Assembly: GCA_017446775.1 (NCBI GenBank)
Contig: JAFSQE010000007.1
Coordinates: forward strand, 1 to 64,000
DNA length: 64,000 bases
Origin: Bacteroidales bacterium
Lineage (GTDB): Bacteria; Bacteroidota; Bacteroidia; Bacteroidales; UBA932
Reading direction: 5' to 3'
Shown here: positions 25,510 to 33,540 of the stretch, in pieces
How positions within the stretch are numbered: position 1 is the stretch's first letter
Layout: every line of letters begins with the position of its first letter
Program-made: the position numbers and the translations under genes
The notes under the pieces: generated by a model
Databases searched by the model: none
Seen by the model: only the letters and a program-made list of their open reading frames with translations
Told to the model about the DNA's origin: nothing

Positions 25510-27315
25510 ATGAAAAGATACAGATTGATTATTTTGGCGGCGGTGGTTGCTGCCTCCGCACTTGTCAGTTGCAACGACGACGAGTTTCTCACAGAGCATC
25601 CCAAGTATTTCTATACGCTGGACAACGTGTTCACCACCTCGAGCCAGGTGGACCTGGCGCTGGTGACCTGCTACAGCGAGGTGCGCAAATACTACAATCT
25701 GACCAGCGATGGCAAGCGTCACCTGCTGGCGTGGACGGGTGCCAACGGAACCGATATGTTTGACGTACCCACCACCCGCCGCAACCTTCAGTTCAACAAC
25801 TACGGCACGCTCACCACAGAGACGGGCGACTACAAGACCATCTTCACCGACTTCTACAAGCTGATTTCCAGCGCCAATCTGGCACTCTACGGCGCCGGCC
25901 TGGACTATATCACATGGGATTCGGAAGAGAGCCGCAGCTATATCATCGCCCAGGCCCGTTTCTTCCGCGCATGGGCCTACCGCAACCTTGGCGAACTCTT
26001 TGGCGGAGTACCCATCGTAGAGGATATCACCACCGAGGCTCGTTACGACTATCGCCGCGAGACGCGTCTGGATACATATCAGTATGCGATAGACGAGCTG
26101 GAGGCCATCCTGGAAGACCTGCCGCTCACGGCACCGGAAAGGGGGCGGATAGTGCGCGGTGCAGCGCAGCATAACCTGGCCCAGCTCTATATAGACAAAG
26201 GGGTGGTGCTTGAGGCGGAGGGCAAAAGAGGCGATGCCGTAAAGGCCTACAACAGCGCCATCGCATACGCCACCGATGTGATAGATGGGGGTACCTTCCA
26301 CCTTATGACAGAGCGCTTCGGCGTCCGCAAGGACGAGGGGCCGAAGTATTACTACGACTATACTCCGGACGAGAAAACCGGCAAGCTGCGCGAGGACCGC
26401 ACCTATGCTTCTGCCGGGGTCTACATCTCCGGCAACGTCTACTGGGATCTGTTCCAGCCCGGCAATCAGGATTATGAGGACGGCAACTATGAGTCCATCT
26501 GGGTAGCCCGCACATCCTCCCTGGAGGCGGCTCTGAACAAGGACGGCGATGCCCGTCTGAACTTCTCCCGCAGCTACGGGGCATGCTTTAGGGATATCCT
26601 GCCAAAAGACCTCATTGGCCTCACCCCCGACGTGGGCGGCCGCGGTGTGACCTGGATCATGCCCACCGCGTATGCCCGCGACCAGGTATATGATGGCGTT
26701 TGGGCAAAGGATATGCGCAACAGCGAGGCCTGCTTCCGCCGCACCTTCCTGGGCAACGTGCCCACAAGTCAATACTACGGCAAGATTATCCCCTGGGATG
26801 TGATCTACCGCAAGGGTGCCAACCAGGACACCCGGGATGCCGCCTACACACAGTGCTTCCCGCTCTCGTGCAAGATGCACCTCGACTCTTACATAGATGA
26901 TTCGGCAGGGGGCAACCGCACCTACATCTACCGCGACCAGTATATCATCCGCCTGTCGGAGACAATCCTCTTAAGGGCAGAGGCCAAGTGGCGCATCAAC
27001 AGTCCCAAGGGCGCTGCGGACGATATCAACCTGCTCCGCTCCCGCGCAAACTGCGCGCACAAGGTTACTGCCAGCGAGGTCAATCTGGAGCTGATTCTGG
27101 ACGAGCGCTGCCGCGAACTCATTTTTGAGGAGAACCGCTGGAACACCCTGCTAAGGCTGGGTGGCACGGTGGCGGTAGACCGCATCCGCGAGTATTCATA
27201 CTGGGATGCCCCCCGCAGCGCCACCATGAAAAACTTTAATCTGTGGCCCATCCCGCAGAGTTTCATAGACACCAACAAAGACGTTAAAATAGAACAGAAT
27301 GAAGGCTGGGATTAA
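25510..27315 (+). CDS. SusD/RagB-family glycan-binding lipoprotein (second)
   Basis: 601 residues from ATG 25510 (ATG 25501 would add three). The lipobox is ASALVSC. SusD marks: 'DDEFLTEHPKYFYTLDNVFTT' at the N terminus, 'IAQARFFRAWAYRNLGELFGGVPIVEDI' (about 150-177) in the TPR-like core, and 'IIRLSETILLRAEAKWRINSPKGAADDINLLRSRA' followed by 'ILDERCRELIFEENRWNTLLRLG' near the C terminus. It partners with the SusC directly upstream. The following gene starts 17 bp before its stop codon. Confidence 0.95.
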   Translation: MKRYRLIILAAVVAASALVSCNDDEFLTEHPKYFYTLDNVFTTSSQVDLALVTCYSEVRKYYNLTSDGKRHLLAWTGANGTDMFDVPTTRRNLQFNNYGTLTTETGDYKTIFTDFYKLISSANLALYGAGLDYITWDSEESRSYIIAQARFFRAWAYRNLGELFGGVPIVEDITTEARYDYRRETRLDTYQYAIDELEAILEDLPLTAPERGRIVRGAAQHNLAQLYIDKGVVLEAEGKRGDAVKAYNSAIAYATDVIDGGTFHLMTERFGVRKDEGPKYYYDYTPDEKTGKLREDRTYASAGVYISGNVYWDLFQPGNQDYEDGNYESIWVARTSSLEAALNKDGDARLNFSRSYGACFRDILPKDLIGLTPDVGGRGVTWIMPTAYARDQVYDGVWAKDMRNSEACFRRTFLGNVPTSQYYGKIIPWDVIYRKGANQDTRDAAYTQCFPLSCKMHLDSYIDDSAGGNRTYIYRDQYIIRLSETILLRAEAKWRINSPKGAADDINLLRSRANCAHKVTASEVNLELILDERCRELIFEENRWNTLLRLGGTVAVDRIREYSYWDAPRSATMKNFNLWPIPQSFIDTNKDVKIEQNEGWD

Positions 27316-29170
27316 GATACTTTGCCTGGCAGCGGTGATGTTTGCCGTGCTGGGCTGCGAAGATATGTCGGGGATGAAACCCGCCGACCCTGTCGTGGTG
27401 AACGATGGCGATATCGTGATTCTGGATTTGAGCCAGTGGCGCGACATCACCGCCAAAGATTCCCTGGGCGTGGTGCGCCTGTGGGAGACGATGCACCTGA
27501 CCAGTACGCTGCAGGGTATTGTGAACCGCGACCAGCCGCGTCTGTATATCAAATACATCAGTACCGACGGGGTGGAGGTGGACCAGTTCTGGTGGGACAA
27601 GTGTGTGGGCGATGGCAAATGGCTCTCCGGCCGCCGTACCGTGACCATGTACGACCCGGTAAAGGTGCTGGATCTTTTCCGCGACAAGATACAGGGAATG
27701 GTTGTCTATGACCCTGCGGTGGCCTCTACCAGCTGCGTGGCCTCTACCGTGGCCGGTGCAGAAGATTGCGTGGCGGTGCGCTACGACATGCGTCCGGGCA
27801 GCGTCTACACCCGCCTTGTCAAGCGCGAAATTCCAGTAAAGGTCTGGCTGCTGAACCAGGACGGCACCTCAAAGTTCCACACCAAGCTGGAACCTTATCG
27901 CTGGGCGGTGGACAACTACCTTAAAACCGGCAAATGCAGCGGCGAGACAGCCGGTTACTACATAGACCAGTACTGGATGAAGCAGCCCGGCAATGCCGGA
28001 ATGAACCATCACCAGCTCACAAACCACGATTATTTCGTATCTCACAAAGGATTCATCTTCGATCTCTCTCCCTGGGACGACGAGCCCGCTTCCGATGCGA
28101 TAGACGAGGGCAACGGCGACAGGGATATGTTCATAGAGATACTGCGCGAGATCAATATCCTCAATGGCGGCCAGCGTTTCTGCCACGTGGGGGGCTTTGC
28201 CCCCTGGGCGCACAAGTATTCCGATAATTTCAGGGTGACACACCCCAGCAAGCACGCCGCTGCTCAGACAGAGTGGGAGGTGGTTTATCTGCTGAGCGCA
28301 TTCAACGCCTATAAGGACGCCGACGCCGCCAGTTACGGCGCTATGGCCAATGCCTCTTTCTGGCAGCATTATCCCGTAAAGGAGAGCTATCCCCAGGGCT
28401 GGGTTACACGAGAACAGCTCAAGGCCAGGGGTTATATCAACGCCAACGGCCGAGTGAACACAGCCAACAAGTATGTCCTCTTTTATGTGGGCGACTATGA
28501 TGCTGCAGCCTGGATTTATCAGAAGATGCCAACCCTGTGGGAAGATCCCTCACGGGGCAGCGTCCCCATGATGTGGAGCATCAATCCCTCGCTGGCGCGC
28601 CGCGCCCCCATGATTATGGACTATATGCGCACTACAGCCACCGATATGGACTATTTCGCAGCCGGCGACAACGGGGCCGGCTACCTGAATCCCGGAATGT
28701 TGGAAGAACCCCGCCCCGTGAGCGGACTGCCCAGTGGCGTGGCTGCCTGGGCGGCCCACAACAAGGCCTATTATGAGCAGTGGGGATTGAGTGTGACCGG
28801 CTTTGTGATAGACGGCAACGGCCCCGGGATGTCCAATGCCGGCTTTAAGGCCTATGCTACTTTCAGTCCCAACGGAATCTGTCCGCAAAGGTTACCGGAC
28901 GGCAGGCAGACATATATGGTAGACGGAATGCCGATGCTGCGCTGCGGCGGGGCAAGCGTGGGTGCCGACCGGATAGAAGATGCCGGACAGACAGCCATTT
29001 CTATGGTGCAGGACCATCCCGACCTCCCGTTCTACTGGATCCGCACCATCCTGAAGTCCCCCACCTGGCACAAGGGGGTCAAGGATTATATGGAGAGTGC
29101 CGATAATAAAATCGTAGTGCTCGACGGTCCAAGCTGGTACGAGCTGCTGCGCTGTTATCTTGAACAATAA
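27299..29170 (+). CDS. GxGYxYP-family lipoprotein, putative glycoside hydrolase
   Basis: 623 residues with a lipobox (FAVLGC). It resembles the two-part GxGYxYP family, often encoded beside SusCD pairs and suspected to be glycan-active but with little biochemistry. The N-terminal part has 'STLQGIVNRDQPRLYI' (about 65-80); the C-terminal part has 'FYVGDYDAAAWIYQKMP' and the signature as 'GDNGAGYLNPG' near 458-468, so the second Tyr of the name motif is Asn here. Conserved-looking polar stretches 'MMWSINPSLARRAPM' and 'FVIDGNGPGM' also fit. Translation is probably coupled to the overlapping susD. Confidence 0.75.
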   Translation: MKAGIKILCLAAVMFAVLGCEDMSGMKPADPVVVNDGDIVILDLSQWRDITAKDSLGVVRLWETMHLTSTLQGIVNRDQPRLYIKYISTDGVEVDQFWWDKCVGDGKWLSGRRTVTMYDPVKVLDLFRDKIQGMVVYDPAVASTSCVASTVAGAEDCVAVRYDMRPGSVYTRLVKREIPVKVWLLNQDGTSKFHTKLEPYRWAVDNYLKTGKCSGETAGYYIDQYWMKQPGNAGMNHHQLTNHDYFVSHKGFIFDLSPWDDEPASDAIDEGNGDRDMFIEILREINILNGGQRFCHVGGFAPWAHKYSDNFRVTHPSKHAAAQTEWEVVYLLSAFNAYKDADAASYGAMANASFWQHYPVKESYPQGWVTREQLKARGYINANGRVNTANKYVLFYVGDYDAAAWIYQKMPTLWEDPSRGSVPMMWSINPSLARRAPMIMDYMRTTATDMDYFAAGDNGAGYLNPGMLEEPRPVSGLPSGVAAWAAHNKAYYEQWGLSVTGFVIDGNGPGMSNAGFKAYATFSPNGICPQRLPDGRQTYMVDGMPMLRCGGASVGADRIEDAGQTAISMVQDHPDLPFYWIRTILKSPTWHKGVKDYMESADNKIVVLDGPSWYELLRCYLEQ

Positions 29171-29180
29171 TACTGCCACT

Positions 29181-30167
29181 ATGACATCGATGCAAGACAT
29201 AGCCGACAGGCTTAACGTATCCAAAAGCACGGTATCGCTGGTGCTCAGCGGCAAATCGGCCGGCCGGGTCAGCGAACAGGTGCGCAACAGGGTGCTTGCC
29301 ACCGCCCGTGAGATGGATTATCACCTTAACGAGCTGGCGCGCAGCCTCAGGGTGGGATCTTCTAACCTTATCAGCGTGATTGTCACCGATATCTCCAACG
29401 AATTCTTTGGCCAGATGACCTTCCACATCCAGGAAGAGGCCAAGAAAGCGGGTTATCTGGTGCTTACCATCAACAGTAACGAGAACGACGGGGAGTTCGA
29501 GCAGATGGCCCGTATCCTTATCAGCAAGAAGGTCGACGGCATAATCGCCGTGCCTACTCCGGCCGGAGCCACCGCCCTTAAGATGATTCAGGACCAGAAG
29601 GTGCCGCTTGTCACAGTAGACCGTCTTTGCGAGGGAGTCGATGCCGATTATGTGGGGGTCGACAATTATGAGGCTTCAAAGAAGTCGGTGTCGGAACTGA
29701 TCGCCCAGGGATTCAGGGACATCATTATGATGCGTCTCGATTTGGATATCCCGCCCCTGAACGAACGCGAAAGGGGATATGTCGATGCTATGAAAGAGGC
29801 CGGTCTTGAGCAGTACATAGACCTGCACCGCATCAGATTCGGCGAAGGGATGGAAGAGGATCTGGACAGGTCTCTGGGAAAGGCACTCAAATCGGATGCA
29901 GTGTTCTTTACATCCCACCGTGTATTTACCGAGGGCATGAAAAATGTAGCAAAGGTTGGCGGAGTCCCCCAGGGACAGTGCGTGCTCTGCTTTGACGATG
30001 TGCGGCCGTATATGACCGGCACCTCGGATATCCGCTACATAGAGCAGCCGATAGCCCAGATTGCCCAGAAGGCGTTTGAGCTGCTGCTGGCAAAGATCCG
30101 GGGCGAAAAGAGTACCGGACGATATATATTCCCAACCCGTTCAATAACCAGACAAAACTTTATGTGA
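29181..30167 (+). CDS. LacI-family transcriptional regulator of the PUL
   Basis: 328 residues. The N-terminal helix-turn-helix 'MQDIADRLNVSKSTVSLVLSGK' plus the hinge helix 'NELARSLRVG' bind DNA; from about residue 60 there is a periplasmic-binding-protein-like sensor ('LISVIVTDISNEFFGQM', 'VDGIIAVP', 'VPLVTVDR', 'YVGVDNYEAS'). ATG 29181 starts the HTH cleanly. It lies inside the second PUL unit and both units carry the same CG-centred palindrome, so autoregulation and control of both operons are likely. A sugar or sugar phosphate from the pathway is the expected effector. LacI control is less usual for PULs than hybrid two-component or sigma/anti-sigma systems. Confidence 0.93.
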   Translation: MTSMQDIADRLNVSKSTVSLVLSGKSAGRVSEQVRNRVLATAREMDYHLNELARSLRVGSSNLISVIVTDISNEFFGQMTFHIQEEAKKAGYLVLTINSNENDGEFEQMARILISKKVDGIIAVPTPAGATALKMIQDQKVPLVTVDRLCEGVDADYVGVDNYEASKKSVSELIAQGFRDIIMMRLDLDIPPLNERERGYVDAMKEAGLEQYIDLHRIRFGEGMEEDLDRSLGKALKSDAVFFTSHRVFTEGMKNVAKVGGVPQGQCVLCFDDVRPYMTGTSDIRYIEQPIAQIAQKAFELLLAKIRGEKSTGRYIFPTRSITRQNFM

Positions 30168-32335
30168 TGAAAAAGATATTGCTTGTGACGCTGATTCTTG
30201 CCGCCGCTGTGGCGTGCAGGAACTCTTATGTGGATCCCCTTGAGAGTGTGGATCCTACCATCGGCGGAGTGGGGGTGCTGCTGCAGCCAACCCGTCCCAC
30301 GGTGCAATTGCCCAACCAGCTGGTCCGCTGGTCGCCTGCCCGCGCCGATTTGCTGGACGATCGCGTGTGGGACTATCCGCTCACGCTTACCACACATCGC
30401 CTGCAGTCGGTGTTCGGCTTCCTGCCGCTTGCTGAGGGGTTCTTTGACCGTCCATGGCAGAACGCATGGCAGATCTACGACCAGGAGGTCACCACTCCAT
30501 ACGATTATCGCTCCTGCCTGGAAGGGTGCGATATACGCTTTACGGTGGCGCCTAAAAGCGGTATCATCGAGGTTTGTTTCCAGGGCCCCGGTCTGCTGAG
30601 GTTCCATGCGCTGCAGGGACGCGGTTCGTTTGTCCTGGATGGCGATGTGCTGCGTTGCAGCGAGGCCTTCGCCGGGATGAACGCATACGCAGCGGTACTT
30701 TTCGACTGCCCGGTGGAGGTGGTAGAAACGGCCGCCGGCGGCAACCTGATCCTGCTCCGTCCTTCTTCAGATAAAGTGACGCTGCGCTACGGCATATCCT
30801 ATATCGATTGCGACCAGGCGCTGGCAAATCTGCAGCGGGAGATTCCTGATACCGATTTTGAAAAGGTCCGTTCCGCAGCCCGCGATACCTGGGAGAAGAC
30901 CCTTGGCCGCATTGCGGTGCGCGGCGGCACAGAAGACCAGCAGCGGCTGTTCTACACATCGTTCTGGCGATGCTGCGAGCGAATGGTCGATATCAGCGAA
31001 TACGGACGCTACTACAGCGCCTTTGACCATAAGGTGCATGAGAGCGAGCAGCCTTTCTATGTAGATAACTGGCTCTGGGACACCTATGTGGCGCTGGAGC
31101 CTCTGAATACCATTCTCGACCCCGCCAAAGAAGAGGACAAACTCCGCAGCTATGTACAGATGTACCAGCAGAGTGGTACGATGCCCTCGTTTGCAGTTGT
31201 CTGGGGCGACTGGCCTGCGATGACCGGCAACTTTGCCGCCGTATGGATGGCAGACAGCCGTGCCAAAGGTCTGAACTTTGACGTTGAGACCGCCTACGAG
31301 GGTGTCCGCGCAAATTCGCTGGATGCCACGCTGCTACCCTGGCGCAACGGCCCCAAATGCGAGCTGGACGACTTCTACAACGAGCACGGCTGGTATCCCG
31401 CGCTGCACCCCGGCGAGCCGGAAACGGTAGCGGCTGTGTCGATGCCCTGGGAGAGGCGGCAGGCGGTGTCTCTTTCTACCGTGTTCTCTTATGCCGACTG
31501 GGCCACAGCGCAGCTTGCCCGCGAAATCGGCCGCGACGAGGATGTCCCCCTGTTCCTGGAGCGCGCAAAGTATTATCGCAACGTGTATCGCCCCGACAAG
31601 AAGATGCTCTGGCCGCGCGATAAGGATGGCAATTGGATAGAGGGTGTGGATCCCCGCTACATGGACCGCGCGTATTACACAGAGAATAACGCCTACACAT
31701 TCCAGTGGGATGTCAAACATGACCTGGAGGGGCTGTTCTCCCTGATGGGCGGACGCGAGGTGGCGGAGAAGAACCTGGACGATCTGTTCCGCATCCAGAT
31801 AGATATGGCCAAGTTCAACTTCTTTACCATACTGCCCGATGCTACCGGTATGGTGGGGCAGTTTGCGATGGGCAACGAGCCCAGCTTCCATATCCCGTAC
31901 ATCTATAACTATCTGGGCGCACCGTACAAGACCCAGAAACGCATCCATCAGCTTATCGACAACCTGTTCTCCGATACTGTCTCGGGCATTCCGGGCGACG
32001 AGGATGGCGGCGGTATGAGCGCCTTTGTGGTGTTCTCCATGATGGGCTTCTTCCCAGTGACCCCCGGTGTGCCGGTATATGCCATCGGCAGTCCGTTCTT
32101 TGAGAAGACCACCATCACTCTCCCTTCCGGCAAGACATTCACCGTTCGCGCCAGAGACTATTCCGGTAAGAACAAGTATATCCAGAGCGCCCGCCTCAAC
32201 GGCAAGATACTGGATCGCAGTTGGTTTACCCACGACGAACTCATGGCCGGCGGCACCCTGGAACTTGCAATGGGGCCTCGCCCCAACAAAGAGTGGGGCC
32301 GCGACAACCTCCCGCCGTCGAGAATTGAAGAATAG
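30167..32335 (+). CDS. GH92 family enzyme, lipoprotein (fourth copy)
   Basis: 722 residues with lipobox AAAVAC. ATG 30167 overlaps the LacI stop by one base (TGATG). The family pattern is recognisable but divergent: 'TRPTVQLPNQLVRWSP' replaces the usual N-terminal His/Gly motif, then 'WLWDTYVALEPLN' near 303, 'YYTENNAYTFQWDV' with acid Glu506 (EGN becomes ENN), 'GNEPSFHIPYIYNYLG' near 570 and 'GDEDGGGMSAFVVFSMMGFFP' near 608. The altered substrate-side motifs suggest a specificity unlike the three upstream GH92 copies. It closes the second PUL unit; I see no clear terminator after it. Confidence 0.92.
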   Translation: MKKILLVTLILAAAVACRNSYVDPLESVDPTIGGVGVLLQPTRPTVQLPNQLVRWSPARADLLDDRVWDYPLTLTTHRLQSVFGFLPLAEGFFDRPWQNAWQIYDQEVTTPYDYRSCLEGCDIRFTVAPKSGIIEVCFQGPGLLRFHALQGRGSFVLDGDVLRCSEAFAGMNAYAAVLFDCPVEVVETAAGGNLILLRPSSDKVTLRYGISYIDCDQALANLQREIPDTDFEKVRSAARDTWEKTLGRIAVRGGTEDQQRLFYTSFWRCCERMVDISEYGRYYSAFDHKVHESEQPFYVDNWLWDTYVALEPLNTILDPAKEEDKLRSYVQMYQQSGTMPSFAVVWGDWPAMTGNFAAVWMADSRAKGLNFDVETAYEGVRANSLDATLLPWRNGPKCELDDFYNEHGWYPALHPGEPETVAAVSMPWERRQAVSLSTVFSYADWATAQLAREIGRDEDVPLFLERAKYYRNVYRPDKKMLWPRDKDGNWIEGVDPRYMDRAYYTENNAYTFQWDVKHDLEGLFSLMGGREVAEKNLDDLFRIQIDMAKFNFFTILPDATGMVGQFAMGNEPSFHIPYIYNYLGAPYKTQKRIHQLIDNLFSDTVSGIPGDEDGGGMSAFVVFSMMGFFPVTPGVPVYAIGSPFFEKTTITLPSGKTFTVRARDYSGKNKYIQSARLNGKILDRSWFTHDELMAGGTLELAMGPRPNKEWGRDNLPPSRIEE

Positions 32336-32348
32336 TTTTGTACATTTG
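32333..32348 (+). promoter_or_regulatory. candidate -7 elements before the DUF4234 gene
   Basis: TAGTTTTG (32333-32340, overlapping the GH92 stop) and TACATTTG (32341-32348) both match TAnnTTTG. No well-spaced TTTG -33 was found for either, so this is a weak call. Confidence 0.3.
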
Positions 32349-32383
32349 TAAACAATTAACCTTAATCCATAAACCTAATCAAC

Positions 32384-32782
32384 ATGCTGCGTACAAACAG
32401 AGGATTGCTAAAGTACGTTTTACTTTCAATCATTACCTTTGGTATCTATGGCTTATTTGTGATGTCCCATATCTCGGAAGAGATCAACCAGGTAGCTTCG
32501 CCGCGAGACAAAAAGCACACGATGCACTATCTGTTACTATTCTTCATCGTTGGTCCGTTGACTTTCGGTATCGCCGATCTGGTGTGGAATCATCGCATCT
32601 GCAACCGTATCGGGGATGAGTTGCAAGCCCGCAATATACCCTACTATATCAGTGCGGGAACTTTCTGGGGCTGGTGCATTCTGGGCTCACTTATTGTAGT
32701 AGGTCCGTTTGTATTCATTCACAAACTGTTCAAGGCGATGAATCTGGTAAATTCCGACTACAATGCAAAACAAGTAATATAA
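32384..32782 (+). CDS. DUF4234-family small membrane protein
   Basis: 132 residues with three or four hydrophobic segments (about 10-28, 48-64, 87-108). The opening 'LLKYVLLSIITFGIYGLF' and 'ISEEINQVA' fit DUF4234, a family of small inner-membrane proteins of unknown function. It is followed 9 bp later by the isomerase-like gene, so the two may be co-transcribed. No enzymatic motif is visible. Confidence 0.75.
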   Translation: MLRTNRGLLKYVLLSIITFGIYGLFVMSHISEEINQVASPRDKKHTMHYLLLFFIVGPLTFGIADLVWNHRICNRIGDELQARNIPYYISAGTFWGWCILGSLIVVGPFVFIHKLFKAMNLVNSDYNAKQVI

Positions 32783-32791
32783 TAATCGATT

Positions 32792-33397
32792 ATGAAGAAA
32801 GTTGCTGACAAACAAATCCTGATGGCAGCCGATTTTGCAGGCTACCCGCTTAAAGAGGCTATCAAAGAGTATCTTGAAAAGAAGGGCTGGACGGTTACCG
32901 ATATCGGTGTAAAGGCCGATTCTGACCCTGAAGACACAGAACTTATGTTCCACCGTATCGGCCTCCGCGTCGGAGCCATGATTACAGAGAAGGAATTCGA
33001 GCGCGCCTTGATTTTCTGCGGCACCGGCATGGGTATCCACATCGCGGCCAGCAAGTGCCCTGGCGTGCATGCAGGCGTGGTAGAGTCTGTTCCGGCGGCT
33101 TTCCGTGCCATCACCGGCAACGGTGTCAACGTGCTGGCAATGGGTGCCTTCTATGTAACTCCCGAGCTGGGTAAACAGTGTGCAGACGCATTCCTGTACA
33201 ACGACTTTGGCAGTGGCTGGGAGTGGTGGCCCGACTTTGACAAGTTCCACCAGATCGCCATCGACGAGCTTAACGCCTTCAATTATGAAGAGTACAAGGC
33301 TAACGGTTTCAAGGTGAAACACCTTGGTGACTGCCACTGCGAACTCTACGACCGCCCCGAAGGCTTCTCTTCCGTGCCCCTGATGTGTAAACGCTAA
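32792..33397 (+). CDS. divergent RpiB/LacA/LacB-family sugar-phosphate isomerase
   Basis: 201 residues, longer than the usual 140-150 because of a C-terminal extension from about 150 on. The family Cys-containing loop is kept ('FCGTGMGIHIAASK'), and so is the N-terminal Asp. The usual Asp-His pair of RpiB is Asp-Phe here ('AADFAGYP'), and the 'QHN' motif that carries the ring-opening His reads 'TGN'. LacA-type proteins also depart from the RpiB His at the first site, so the substrate may be a hexose or ketose phosphate other than ribose-5-phosphate. A canonical RpiB is encoded at 50716-51150. A role in PUL sugar metabolism is possible but unproven. Confidence 0.8.
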   Translation: MKKVADKQILMAADFAGYPLKEAIKEYLEKKGWTVTDIGVKADSDPEDTELMFHRIGLRVGAMITEKEFERALIFCGTGMGIHIAASKCPGVHAGVVESVPAAFRAITGNGVNVLAMGAFYVTPELGKQCADAFLYNDFGSGWEWWPDFDKFHQIAIDELNAFNYEEYKANGFKVKHLGDCHCELYDRPEGFSSVPLMCKR

Positions 33398-33433
33398 GTG
33401 GACGAGGTCCCCTCCAGGGTGGGGGGACCTCGT
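33398..33433. repeat. palindromic repeat, copy 1
   Basis: It starts directly after the stop codon of the isomerase-like gene. ACGAGGTCCCC (33402-33412) pairs perfectly with GGGGACCTCGT (33423-33433). It begins with the same GTGGACGAGGT as the palindrome at 33483. No T-run follows, so it is not a standard intrinsic terminator. Confidence 0.65.
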
Positions 33434-33482
33434 ACGGCTGATTGTGCCAAAGTGGTGATTATCAGCCTGTTGCTAAAAATAG

Positions 33483-33521
33483 GTGGACGAGGTACCCCGT
33501 GTTTCAGGGGACCTCGTCCAC
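33483..33521. repeat. palindromic repeat, copy 2
   Basis: GTGGACGAGGT (33483-33493) pairs with ACCTCGTCCAC (33511-33521), continued by CCCC with GGGG after one bulged A; loop GTGTTTCA. It lies between two convergent genes, 85 bp from copy 1. Confidence 0.68.
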
Positions 33522-33540
33522 TTGCTTATCAGGTTGAGCC

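Noticed and set aside
33398-33521. The two palindromes as ordinary intrinsic terminators
   Set aside because: No T-run follows on either strand and both share the same starting sequence, so a repeat family is the better reading, though a 3'-end function is not excluded.
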